Under the pieces are notes generated by a model. The model was not told where the DNA came from, searched no databases, and worked only from the letters and a program-made list of their open reading frames with translations. From positions 1-15,037 of the forward strand of contig CAMBRH010000052.1 of assembly GCA_945870115.1 (NCBI GenBank): a stretch of 15,037 nucleotides of DNA, written 5' to 3'. The translations under genes and the position numbers were made by a program. Shown piece by piece: positions 1 through 7,373 of the stretch. Origin of the DNA: Chitinophaga pinensis. Its GTDB lineage: Bacteria > Bacteroidota > Bacteroidia > Flavobacteriales_D > Crocinitomicaceae. Each line of letters opens with the position of its first letter. Within the stretch, counting starts at the first letter, position 1.

Positions 1-22
1 GTTTTCGTCTTGCTTTTTATAG

Positions 23-235
23 TTAGCCTAATCTAACTCCATTTGGCATTTCTCCAAAACTTGAATAATTCCAATTAACACCTGCACCTATTGTTGTTGC
101 ATATGATGGAGCGGCAGAATCAATCAAATACATTTTTTGGGCAGCGCCAATTAAATATTCATTTGCAGCAGTAAAGGTTTGCCCGAAAGAAATTCCAGTT
201 AAAACACAAAAAGATAAAAGTAAGCTTTTTTTCAT
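23..235 (-). CDS. Short secreted protein, probably the truncated N-terminus of a longer exported protein
   Basis: The 70-residue product begins MKKSLLLSFCVLTGISFGQ, a typical Bacteroidota Sec signal peptide: a KK start, a hydrophobic core, and cleavage before or at Q19. The rest (about 50 residues: TFTAANEYLIG..., then a stretch with NWNYSSFGEMPNG) looks like the start of a T9SS-type exported protein, but no sorting domain is present and I do not recognise the family. The TAA stop is at 23-25. In the shifted frame, reading GCT AAC TAT AAA AAG and onward, the sequence stays open to the window edge and would give ...RL-ANYKKQDEN. A one-base shift near position 26 could therefore have cut a longer gene. 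The alternatives are a genuine small secreted protein or a sequencing error. The start is chosen because it opens the signal peptide. The signal peptide resembles that of the thioredoxin-like protein at 3064. Confidence 0.55.
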   Translation of the reverse strand: MKKSLLLSFCVLTGISFGQTFTAANEYLIGAAQKMYLIDSAAPSYATTIGAGVNWNYSSFGEMPNGVRLG

Positions 236-271
236 AATTTAATTTGTTTAAGATTCTTATAAATAGTTCCA

Positions 272-279
272 CAAATCTA
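272..279 (-). promoter_or_regulatory. Candidate -7 promoter box for the minus-strand gene ending at 23
   Basis: Read on the minus strand the site is TAGATTTG, an exact match to the Bacteroidota -7 consensus TAnnTTTG, about 37 bases upstream of the ATG. I see no good upstream TTG box at the usual 17-23 base spacing, so only half of the promoter is supported. Confidence 0.4.
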
Positions 280-328
280 CTAAACAAAAATTAAAAACGT
301 ATGTTAAGTAATAATTAAAACATTCTTA

Positions 329-360
329 TTGTTTTGTTACCAAAGTTATTTTTAATTTTG
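329..360 (+). promoter_or_regulatory. Bacteroidota-type promoter for the RND exporter gene
   Basis: TAATTTTG at 353-360 matches the TAnnTTTG -7 consensus. TTG at 329-331 lies 21 bases before it, within the known 17-23 base range, and a second TTTG sits at 333-336. The predicted transcript would start about 5-8 bases after the box, leaving a leader of about 35 bases before the ATG at 401. Confidence 0.6.
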
Positions 361-400
361 CAAGCAAATCTTACACAAATACAAACGGATTAAAATCAAA

Positions 401-2689
401 ATGGTTGGAGAAAAATTTTTTAAACGATACGCAAAACTACTATTTGTAATTTTAATTCTGATCACAATTGGCTTTGCAATCATCATTCCAAGCATTAAAT
501 TTGATTATGATTTCGAGAAATTTTTTGCAAAAGACAGCGAAGAAACAAAATATTATTTCAAACACAGAGAGACGTATCAGTCTGACAATGACTTTCTTCT
601 CATCGCTATTGAACGTGAAAAAGGTATTTTTAACAAAAAATTCTTAAACCGTGTTGAGAGTTTAAAAGTTGAACTAGAAGAATTAAAATACGTTACTTAT
701 GCTCGTTCAATTTCTTCTGAAAAAGAATTATATTTAATCACTGGTGGAGCAATCGGCAGAAAACCTTTTTTCAGTAATGATACAAAACTTTTAAAAAATG
801 ATTCTACGAGAATTTACAATCACAAAGAATTAATCAATAATCTGGTCGCTAAAGACGGGAAGTCATTGTGTATTTTTATTAAACACGAAGATTTTTTATC
901 GGGAAAAAAAAGCACAATCTTAAATGACCAAATTCAAGCGTTAGTTAAAAAATATTCCTTTGAAAAAGCCAGAGTTGCTGGAAGAACAATTGCACAAAAA
1001 TTTTATTTAAGTAAAATGACAACTGAATTGCTCATGTTTCTTGCATTTAGTGTTGTTTTAATTATTTTATTTCTTTGGATTGCATTCAAAAGTATGTGGG
1101 GAATTTTAATTCCACAAATAGTATTAGTTATGTCGGTAATTTGGGTCTTAGGTTTTATGGTCGTTTTTAATGAACCTATAAACGTGATTTTATCAATTTT
1201 GCCTTCAATTATGTTCGTTGTCACAATGTCTTACGTAATTCATTTGGTATCACGTTATATGGATTATTTGCGCGCTGGAATGACAAAATACGATGCCATT
1301 TCAATTTCCTTAAGAGAAGTTGGATTAGCTACTTTTTTAAATTCATTTACAACAGCTGTTGGTTTTATCACTTTGGTTTTCATCAACTTACAACCAATTC
1401 AATCTTTTGGAATTGTTACAGGAATTGGTGTTACAATTGCATTTATTCTAACAATTGTTGTGCTTCCGCTTTCATTTTATGTTTTTCCTTCTCCAAAAAA
1501 AATTACTGAAACCAAAGATCCTCCCTATTGGAACAAATTTCTAAGGAAACTATTTGTGAAAATCGTTCATCAAAGAAAATTAGTAATTATTATTTTCGCC
1601 CTTTTAACGGTTGTTTTTGGCTTGTTGACTTTTAAATTGGAAGTAAATAATTACATGTTAGACGATTTAAAATCTAGCGAACCAATAAAGCAAGATTTTA
1701 ATTTCTTAGACAAACATTACGGGGGAATTCGACCTTTAGAATACGCTATTCACATCAAAGGTGACAATGATTGTTGGGATTTAGAGGTTTTACAAGAATT
1801 AAATAAAATTGAAGATTATTTAGTAAATAATTACAAAGCGAAAATAAATGTTTCACTTATTACTTTTATTAAAGTCCTAAATCAATCTTCTCATTTGGGA
1901 AATCCAGAGTATTTTAAATTACCAGAAACTCAAAGGGAAATAAGAAAGTTAAAAAGACCAATCAAATTTGCTGAAAAGGGTGAATTGTTTAAAGTTGTGG
2001 TTGATTCAACTCAAAAAAACGTAAGAATAAGTGCAAACACACCAGATTGGGGTAACAAAAAAGCGACTTTAGAAAACAAAAAGTTTGAAAATTTTTTGGC
2101 AAAAAACATAAATCCCGATCTAATTTCTGTAAAATACACTGGTACAGCCTTTCTTTTAGATAAAAACATCAGTTACCTTTCTATGAATTTAGTGGAGGGA
2201 ATTTTAGTTTCTGTTTCTATCATCGTTATTATGATGTTGATTATTTACAGATCTTGGAAATTAGTACTTCTGAGTGTAATACCAAACATTATTCCTTTGA
2301 TTGTTTTAAGTGGAATGATGGGATTGATGCACGTTGATTTAAAGATTTCAACTTCAGTAATTTTCACAATTTCCCTCGGAATTGCATTTGATGACACCAT
2401 ACAGTTTTTGGCCAAATTCAAGATTGAATTAGACAAAGGAAAATCAAAAGTTTACGCAATTAAGACTGCCTATTTGGTTACTGGAAAAGGAATGATTTTA
2501 TCATCCTTAATCGTATGTTCCGGATTTTTAACGCTTTTATTCTCCAGTTTTCTTGGAACATTCATGATGGGATTCATGATTAGTATCACGCTTTTTGTAG
2601 CGCTAATTGCAGATATAACTTTACTTCCAGTGTTGATTTTGGTGTTTTATAAGCCAAAGAAAAAAATTGCTGTAGAAGTTTTGAATTGA
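401..2689 (+). CDS. RND superfamily (MMPL/COG1033-like) inner-membrane exporter
   Basis: The 762-residue protein has the duplicated RND layout. TM1 is at about 12-31, followed by a large periplasmic loop to about 205 and five helices at about 208-362. TM7 is at about 392-411, followed by a second periplasmic loop to about 595 and five helices at about 596-749. The stretch 309-345 (GLATFLNSFTTAVGF and onward) is the family's conserved TM5-6 region. GIAFDDTIQF at 660-669 is the TM10 site, whose acidic pair D664-D665 is the likely proton-relay position. The equivalent TM4 stretch (MSYVIHLV, 276-283) carries Tyr where many relatives have Asp. Proteins of this type export lipids, hopanoids or other hydrophobic compounds using the proton gradient; the substrate here cannot be read from the sequence. 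No periplasmic adaptor or outer-membrane channel gene is adjacent, consistent with the MMPL/HAE3 type rather than tripartite AcrB-type pumps. The length is normal and the frame intact. No strong Shine-Dalgarno precedes the ATG. Confidence 0.85.
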   Translation: MVGEKFFKRYAKLLFVILILITIGFAIIIPSIKFDYDFEKFFAKDSEETKYYFKHRETYQSDNDFLLIAIEREKGIFNKKFLNRVESLKVELEELKYVTYARSISSEKELYLITGGAIGRKPFFSNDTKLLKNDSTRIYNHKELINNLVAKDGKSLCIFIKHEDFLSGKKSTILNDQIQALVKKYSFEKARVAGRTIAQKFYLSKMTTELLMFLAFSVVLIILFLWIAFKSMWGILIPQIVLVMSVIWVLGFMVVFNEPINVILSILPSIMFVVTMSYVIHLVSRYMDYLRAGMTKYDAISISLREVGLATFLNSFTTAVGFITLVFINLQPIQSFGIVTGIGVTIAFILTIVVLPLSFYVFPSPKKITETKDPPYWNKFLRKLFVKIVHQRKLVIIIFALLTVVFGLLTFKLEVNNYMLDDLKSSEPIKQDFNFLDKHYGGIRPLEYAIHIKGDNDCWDLEVLQELNKIEDYLVNNYKAKINVSLITFIKVLNQSSHLGNPEYFKLPETQREIRKLKRPIKFAEKGELFKVVVDSTQKNVRISANTPDWGNKKATLENKKFENFLAKNINPDLISVKYTGTAFLLDKNISYLSMNLVEGILVSVSIIVIMMLIIYRSWKLVLLSVIPNIIPLIVLSGMMGLMHVDLKISTSVIFTISLGIAFDDTIQFLAKFKIELDKGKSKVYAIKTAYLVTGKGMILSSLIVCSGFLTLLFSSFLGTFMMGFMISITLFVALIADITLLPVLILVFYKPKKKIAVEVLN

Positions 2690-2703
2690 ATTATAATTCA
2701 ATT
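2684..2703. repeat. Perfect 20-bp AT-rich palindrome spanning the exporter stop codon
   Basis: The 20 bases are identical to their reverse complement, centred at 2693/2694, and include the TGA stop at 2687-2689. There is no GC in the stem apart from one G/C pair and no following T-run, so it is a poor intrinsic terminator. It could be a binding site for a dimeric protein, a weak transcript-end structure, or chance in AT-rich DNA. Confidence 0.5.
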
Positions 2704-3063
2704 ATAATTTAATTACATTCGGATTTTTGGTTCAAATCCAAGTTCTTAGTTTAGATTTTGCTTTGGCTTCCAAGATTTATTTACTTTTTACAAGTATCTT
2801 CAACTTAAATATTGCTAAAATTTGTTTTTGATTTTTAAGGATATAACTGAAATCAAAATGTCTAGTTACTTTAATATTTATAGCTATTACTAAGGGTTTT
2901 GACAAATGAATTTTAGTTTTAAAAAAAAATCTAAAAATAATGATTTACAAAAAAGTTGATAAGCTTTATAAAATAGCATTCCAATAATAAAAATTATAAA
3001 CCGTTTTAGTTTAATGTAAAATTTAATAACTAAATGTAAATTTGCTAAAAAATTATTGAAACT
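2690..3063. other. Intergenic region between exporter and thioredoxin-like gene
   Basis: These 374 bases are very AT-rich with no ORF above about 17 codons that I would support. They hold the right half of the palindrome at 2684-2703, a small hairpin (GGATTT at 2721-2726 pairing with AAATCC at 2734-2739, not followed by a T-run) and the -7 box at 3037-3044. No RNA gene is recognisable. The length and the separate promoter box suggest the downstream gene is transcribed independently of the exporter. Confidence 0.6.
3037..3044 (+). promoter_or_regulatory. Candidate -7 promoter box for the thioredoxin-like gene
   Basis: TAAATTTG matches the TAnnTTTG consensus exactly and ends 19 bases before the ATG at 3064, giving a very short leader. 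No clear TTG box occurs 17-23 bases upstream, so the upstream element is weak or absent. Confidence 0.45.
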
Positions 3064-4944
3064 ATGAAAAAAATATTATTCTCATTTGCATTACTAACAG
3101 GAATTACTGTTAATGCTCAATTACCTGATGGAAGCATTGCTCCAGATTTCACATTGACAGATATCAATGGAAATAGTCACAACCTTTACACTTATCTAAA
3201 TCAAGGAAAAACTGTTTTCTTGGACGTTTCTGCAACTTGGTGTGGACCATGTTGGGGCTTCCATGAATCTGGCGCACTTGATGATTTATGGGCTGCTCAC
3301 GGACCAGCTGGTGGAAATGGTGTTAACGCAAATACAACTGACGATGTAATCGTTATTTTTATTGAAGGTGATGGAACAACTAACTCAGCAGATTTAAATG
3401 GAACTGGTACAAATACACAAGGGGATTGGGTAACTGGTGTTGATCATCCAATTATTGATCCGGCTGCAGCTATTATTAATGCTTTCAATGATGATTATGC
3501 TATTGGATATTTTCCTACAATTTACAAAATTTGTCCTAATAGAATAATTTCAGAACCAGGTCAAGCTACTGCAGCAGTTTTATATGCTGGTGTTGCAACT
3601 TGTCCTCCTCCAGCTTCTCAAAATGTTGATGCCAAAGCTTTATCAAATCAAGGGAATCTTCAAATTTGTGGACCTGCAAACTATACGCCTAAAGTTCAAA
3701 TTCAAAACAATGGTTTATCACCATTAACTTCTGCAACTGTATCTGTTACATTAAATGGAACTGAAGTTGCAACTGGAACTTATACTGGTTCATTAGCAAC
3801 TTATGGTGTTGCAACAATTACTTGTTCAGTTATCCCAAACTTCACTGGAGGAAATTTAGTAATGACTATTTCTAGTGCAAATGATGCTGATGTAACTAAC
3901 AATACTTTAAGTATAACTGTTTTAGGAGCAATTGAAACGAATAATACAATTTTATTGACTGCTTTAACTGATGGTTATGCTTCTGAAACTTCTTGGAGAA
4001 TCAAAAATGCTGCTGGAGGAACAGTTGCTGGAACAACAGATCCAACTTTAGCTAATAATACAACTTATAATTTTACTTATACATTAACTACTTTAGGTTG
4101 TTATACATTCTCAATTACTGATTCTTATGGTGATGGAATGACTCCAGGAACAATTAACGTTAGAGATAATGCAAGTGTAAATATTTTAAATAATGCTGAC
4201 TTTGGAGCCGGAATTGATGTTCCTTTTAAAGTTATTGAAATTATTGGTGCTCAGCCAACAACACCAATAATTACTTCTAGTGTTCCTGTTGTTAATACTA
4301 TTGCAAACGTTTGTCTTGGTTCTAGTGTAGTTTTAACTTCTTCAACTGCAAGTGGTAATTTATGGTCTAATGGAGCAACTACACAATCAATTACAGTTAG
4401 TACTCCTGGTACTTATTCAGTAACAGCAAATGGATTAACTTCAACTGTTGTAAATGTTGTGAATATTGCTTTACCTACTGTTAATGCAGGAGTTGACTTA
4501 AATGTTTGCGCTGGCTCAATGGTTACTTTAAATGGAGCTGGAGCTGTGACTTACTCATGGAACAATGGTATTGCAAACAATCAAGCCTTTGCAGCAAATG
4601 GTAACGTAACATATACTGTTACTGGTACTGATGCAAACGGTTGTTCAAATACAGATATGGTAACAGTAAGTACGTTTTCATGTGCAGGAATCAATGAAAA
4701 TACAATTAACGCAATCACTGTTTTCCCAAATCCATCAAATGGAAACGTTTCTATCAAATCTGATGCATTAACTGAATATAACACAATTGAATTAGTCGAT
4801 ATCTCTGGAAGAATCTTATCTACTTGGGAAATTAACGCAACTTCAATGAATATTGAGATGAAAGAAATTGCAAATGGAAACTATACATTGGTTTTCAAAG
4901 GTGCAAACTCAATCTCTACACAAAAAATTCAAATAGCAAAGTAA
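3064..4944 (+). CDS. T9SS-secreted thioredoxin-fold protein with CARDB/Ig-like modules and type A sorting domain
   Basis: The 626-residue protein starts with a signal peptide (1-19, MKKILFSFALLTGITVNAQ). Residues about 20-175 form a TlpA/AhpC-type thioredoxin fold: APDFTL at 26-31, the redox motif W59-C60-G61-P62-C63, and the cis-proline loop at F150-P151-T152. A CARDB-like beta domain follows at about 188-287. Residues about 290-395 are a beta-rich module containing the GCYTFSITDSYGDGM motif, and about 405-468 and 470-537 are Ig-like modules. The last about 80 residues are a T9SS type A sorting domain: VFPNPSNGNVSI at 553-564, IELVDISGRIL at 575-585, basic end KIQIAK. The protein is therefore predicted to cross the outer membrane and be released or anchored at the surface after removal of this domain. 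The thioredoxin active site is intact, so disulfide exchange or reduction outside the cell is plausible; the substrate is unknown. A strong terminator follows at 4976, so it is probably monocistronic. Confidence 0.9.
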   Translation: MKKILFSFALLTGITVNAQLPDGSIAPDFTLTDINGNSHNLYTYLNQGKTVFLDVSATWCGPCWGFHESGALDDLWAAHGPAGGNGVNANTTDDVIVIFIEGDGTTNSADLNGTGTNTQGDWVTGVDHPIIDPAAAIINAFNDDYAIGYFPTIYKICPNRIISEPGQATAAVLYAGVATCPPPASQNVDAKALSNQGNLQICGPANYTPKVQIQNNGLSPLTSATVSVTLNGTEVATGTYTGSLATYGVATITCSVIPNFTGGNLVMTISSANDADVTNNTLSITVLGAIETNNTILLTALTDGYASETSWRIKNAAGGTVAGTTDPTLANNTTYNFTYTLTTLGCYTFSITDSYGDGMTPGTINVRDNASVNILNNADFGAGIDVPFKVIEIIGAQPTTPIITSSVPVVNTIANVCLGSSVVLTSSTASGNLWSNGATTQSITVSTPGTYSVTANGLTSTVVNVVNIALPTVNAGVDLNVCAGSMVTLNGAGAVTYSWNNGIANNQAFAANGNVTYTVTGTDANGCSNTDMVTVSTFSCAGINENTINAITVFPNPSNGNVSIKSDALTEYNTIELVDISGRILSTWEINATSMNIEMKEIANGNYTLVFKGANSISTQKIQIAK

Positions 4945-4975
4945 ATTTGAATTAAAATTTTAAATTACATTTTGG

Positions 4976-5007
4976 AAACCGCTTCATTTATTTGGAGCGG
5001 TTTTTTT
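4976..5007 (+). terminator. Intrinsic terminator of the thioredoxin-like gene
   Basis: AAACCGCT (4976-4983) pairs with AGCGGTTT (4996-5003). The helix extends inward by a G-U and a C-G pair, leaving an 8-base loop. The 3' arm merges into seven consecutive T (5001-5007). It lies about 30 bases after the stop codon at 4944. Confidence 0.9.
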
Positions 5008-5374
5008 GCATTTTAATAAACAAATTAAGTTACCTTTTTTAACTTAAAATTAAAGTAAACCGAAAAATTTTTGTCGAAATAAAAAACTTATACCTTAAAA
5101 AGGTAACAAAACGAGAATTCTAAATTGATTTTTAATCCTTAAAAAATACTAGTCAGCATCGATTCATCACTTTAAAACTAATTCAAAATATAAATTTAGT
5201 TATTTTAATTATGTCAACTTATAATTTAGATTAAATGTAACATGTTGCCTTACAGGAATAAGCAAAAGCATTTCTTGTCTGAAATGGAAAAATATTATAT
5301 CAAAAACTCCTTTTTCAATGGCTTCAAACAGTTTATTTTATATTAAATAATTTATGTTTGAATCGATTTATTTC
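5008..5374. other. Intergenic region between two convergent terminators
   Basis: These 367 bases lie between the terminators of two convergent genes, so they should be mostly untranscribed. They contain the inverted-repeat element at 5029-5107. The longest plus-strand ORF I noticed is 34 codons at 5242-5346, with no family resemblance or promoter box. No RNA gene or mobile element is recognisable. Confidence 0.55.
5029..5107. repeat. 79-bp element bounded by 11-bp perfect inverted repeats
   Basis: GTTACCTTTTT at 5029-5039 is the exact reverse complement of AAAAAGGTAAC at 5097-5107. Each arm also sits in its own small hairpin: AAGTTA/TAACTT at 5027-5045, and TACCTT/AAGGTA at 5091-5105. The element carries no ORF. 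It could be a decayed miniature repeat or a structured intergenic element. No second copy is visible in this window. Confidence 0.5.
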
Positions 5375-5424
5375 AAAAAAAAATCCCATTCAAACTGGAT
5401 AACTATCTAGACTGAATGGGATTT
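5375..5424 (-). terminator. Intrinsic terminator of the aldehyde dehydrogenase gene
   Basis: AAATCCCATTCA (5381-5392) pairs perfectly with TGAATGGGATTT (5413-5424), 12 bp, and the loop can form a further short helix (5395-5410). Read on the minus strand the hairpin is followed by an uninterrupted U-run (A-run at 5375-5383 on the plus strand). It lies about 80 bases downstream of the stop codon of the minus-strand gene at 5504. Confidence 0.88.
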
Positions 5425-5503
5425 ATATAATAAAACTTTACTTAGTTCTATTTTTCTTTTGTTTTAACAAATCAAAGTTGATGTAGACTCAGCAAAGTCA
5501 AAC

Positions 5504-7060
5504 TCACAATTCAAATTTAATTCCTTGTGCTAAAGGCAAAGTATCTGAATAGTTAATTGTGTTTGTCTGTCTTCTCATGTAAACTTTCCACGCGTCAGAA
5601 CCTGATTCACGACCACCACCAGTTTCTTTTTCTCCACCAAAAGCTCCACCAATTTCAGCTCCAGAAGTACCAATGTTTACATTTGCAATTCCACAATCTG
5701 AGCCGTTATTTGAAAGGAAATATTCAGCTTCTTTTAAGTTATTTGTCATAATTGAAGAAGATAAACCTTGAGGTACCCCGTTTTGAATAGCGATAGCGTT
5801 TTCAACTCCACCAGTATACTTCAATAAATATAAAATTGGAGCGAAAGTTTCGTGTTGAACGATTTTGAATTTGTTGTCTGCTTCAGCAATTGCTGGTTTC
5901 ACATAACATCCAGATTCATATCCTTCTCCTGTTAAAACACCACCTTCAACGATAATTTTTCCTCCTTCTGCAACAACTTGTTTTAATGCTTCTTCATAAG
6001 CTTGAACAGCTGCAGTGTCAATTAATGGACCAACATGATTGTTTTCATCCAATGGATTTCCAATTCTTAATTGACCATAAGCTTTCACCAAAACATCTCT
6101 AACAGAATCATAAATATCTTCATGGATTATTAATCTTCTTGTTGAAGTACAACGTTGTCCAGCAGTTCCAACAGCACCAAAAACAGCACCTGGAACAACT
6201 ACTTTTAAATCTGCAGTTGGAGTAATAATGATTGCATTGTTACCACCTAATTCTAATAAAGAGCGACCTAAACGTCCACCAACAACTTCACCAACTGATT
6301 TCCCCATTCTTGTTGAACCAGTGGCAGAAATTAATGGAATTCTAGTATCAGAAGTCATTAATTTTCCAATTTCAGCATCGCCAATTACCAAACATGAAAC
6401 TCCTTCTGGAACGTCGTTATCAGTAAAAACTTCTTCTGTAATTTTTTGACAAGCAATAGCTGTTAATGGCGTTTTTTCAGAAGGTTTCCAAATACAAACG
6501 TCACCACAAATCCAAGCTAAAGCTGTATTCCAATTCCAAACTGCAACTGGGAAATTAAATGCAGAAATAATTCCTACAATCCCTAAAGGATGATATTGTT
6601 CATACATTCTGTGATTTGGTCTTTCAGAATGCATTGTCAAACCATATAATTGTCTTGACAATCCTACTGCAAAATCACAAATATCAATCATTTCCTGTAC
6701 CTCACCTAAGCCTTCTTGTAAAGATTTTCCCATTTCATAAGAAACAAGTTTTCCTAAAGGCTCTTTATAGTCTCTTAATTTATCTGCTAATTGACGAACA
6801 ATGTCTCCTCTTTTTGGAGCTGGAATTTGTCTCCAAACTTTGTAAGCTTCTTGCGCTTTCATCACAACGGCTTCATAATCAGATTCTGAGCAAGATGAAA
6901 CTGAAGCAATTAATTTTCCATCAACTGGAGAAATTGAATCAATTTTTGTTCCTCTTGTACTAAACCAATAACTTCCAGTCGAAGCTCCACGGTTTACATT
7001 TTCTATTCCTAATTGATCTAATATTTCTTGAATATCGATACCTGTTTGTGTTTCAGACAT
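5504..7060 (-). CDS. Aldehyde dehydrogenase of the ALDH7/antiquitin family (alpha-aminoadipic semialdehyde / piperideine-6-carboxylate dehydrogenase type)
   Basis: The 518-residue length is typical of ALDH7. All ALDH catalytic landmarks are present: N169 in SAFNF, K192 and E195 in WKPSEKTPLT for NAD(P) binding, general base E270 in LLELGGNN, nucleophile C304 in GQRCTS, and E404 in ETFAPI. The C-terminal stretch from GTSGAEIGGAFGGEK (464-478) through GGGRESGSDAWK to TINYSDTLPLAQGIKF is the signature separating ALDH7 from other ALDHs. The family oxidises alpha-aminoadipic semialdehyde (in equilibrium with piperideine-6-carboxylate) to alpha-aminoadipate in lysine breakdown, in the cytoplasm with NAD+. 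Some members act on other aldehydes, so exact substrate is inference. No other lysine-pathway gene is in the window. The gene stands alone, convergent with the thioredoxin-like gene and divergent from the PKD gene. Its own promoter box (7083-7090) and terminator (5375-5424) suggest a single-gene transcript. Confidence 0.93.
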   Translation of the reverse strand: MSETQTGIDIQEILDQLGIENVNRGASTGSYWFSTRGTKIDSISPVDGKLIASVSSCSESDYEAVVMKAQEAYKVWRQIPAPKRGDIVRQLADKLRDYKEPLGKLVSYEMGKSLQEGLGEVQEMIDICDFAVGLSRQLYGLTMHSERPNHRMYEQYHPLGIVGIISAFNFPVAVWNWNTALAWICGDVCIWKPSEKTPLTAIACQKITEEVFTDNDVPEGVSCLVIGDAEIGKLMTSDTRIPLISATGSTRMGKSVGEVVGGRLGRSLLELGGNNAIIITPTADLKVVVPGAVFGAVGTAGQRCTSTRRLIIHEDIYDSVRDVLVKAYGQLRIGNPLDENNHVGPLIDTAAVQAYEEALKQVVAEGGKIIVEGGVLTGEGYESGCYVKPAIAEADNKFKIVQHETFAPILYLLKYTGGVENAIAIQNGVPQGLSSSIMTNNLKEAEYFLSNNGSDCGIANVNIGTSGAEIGGAFGGEKETGGGRESGSDAWKVYMRRQTNTINYSDTLPLAQGIKFEL

Positions 7061-7082
7061 TATAATTTTTTTTAAAGTCCTG

Positions 7083-7090
7083 CAAAGATA
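7083..7090 (-). promoter_or_regulatory. Candidate -7 promoter box for the aldehyde dehydrogenase gene
   Basis: The minus strand reads TATCTTTG, an exact TAnnTTTG match, 22 bases upstream of the ATG at 7058-7060. I see no TTG box at standard spacing. The 313-base divergent intergenic region (7061-7373) holds this box and the plus-strand box at 7311-7318, and otherwise no gene or strong structure. A further TAnnTTTG match at 7231-7238 (plus) is possible but far from the gene. Confidence 0.45.
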
Positions 7091-7310
7091 TAGAAATTTA
7101 AGAATAATATTATTTTTTTATTAATCTTTAACAAAAAATAGTTTCACAAACGTCTGTTTTTACTGAATAATCTCATTTATGTTGAAAATTAATTATGCGC
7201 TCACAGTAAATTTACCTGTTTTTTTAAATTTATTTTTGTATTTTTATGAAAAATTAAAACGATATCAATTTATTAGGTCTTTGGCTAAATAAAATAAAAA
7301 TTTAATTCAT

Positions 7311-7318
7311 TACTTTTG
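7311..7318 (+). promoter_or_regulatory. Candidate -7 promoter box for the PKD protein / SprF-like operon
   Basis: TACTTTTG matches the TAnnTTTG consensus, placing the transcript start near 7324 with a leader of about 50 bases. The nearest upstream TTTG is at 7280-7283, a spacing of 27, which is longer than usual. I see no other candidate this close to the start codon. Confidence 0.45.
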
Positions 7319-7373
7319 TGGGTACTTTTTTCAAAAAATTACGTTTAATTATAGACTTTCACTAAATTCAAAT

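Noticed and set aside
2721..2746. A GGTTCAAATCC stretch with flanking TTTGG/CCAAG that resembles a tRNA T-arm
   Set aside because: No acceptor-stem partner, anticodon arm or D-arm can be found at the right distances upstream, so it is not a tRNA gene. There is also no integrase or duplicate that would support a tRNA-remnant attachment site.
2899..2904. A TTGACA sequence like a proteobacterial -35 box
   Set aside because: Bacteroidota primary sigma factors use TTTG/TAnnTTTG elements, and no matching -10 or nearby gene start supports it.
5242..5346. A 34-codon plus-strand ORF in the intergenic region
   Set aside because: It has no promoter box, signal peptide or recognisable motif, and lies between two convergent terminators; ORFs of this length are expected by chance.
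6228..6963. Open frames of 73 and 115 codons on the plus strand
   Set aside because: They lie antisense within the clearly coding aldehyde dehydrogenase gene and show no protein-like features of their own.
7231..7238. TATTTTTG, a further match to the -7 promoter consensus
   Set aside because: It is about 135 bases from the PKD gene start, lacks an upstream TTG box at correct spacing, and such matches are frequent in AT-rich DNA.
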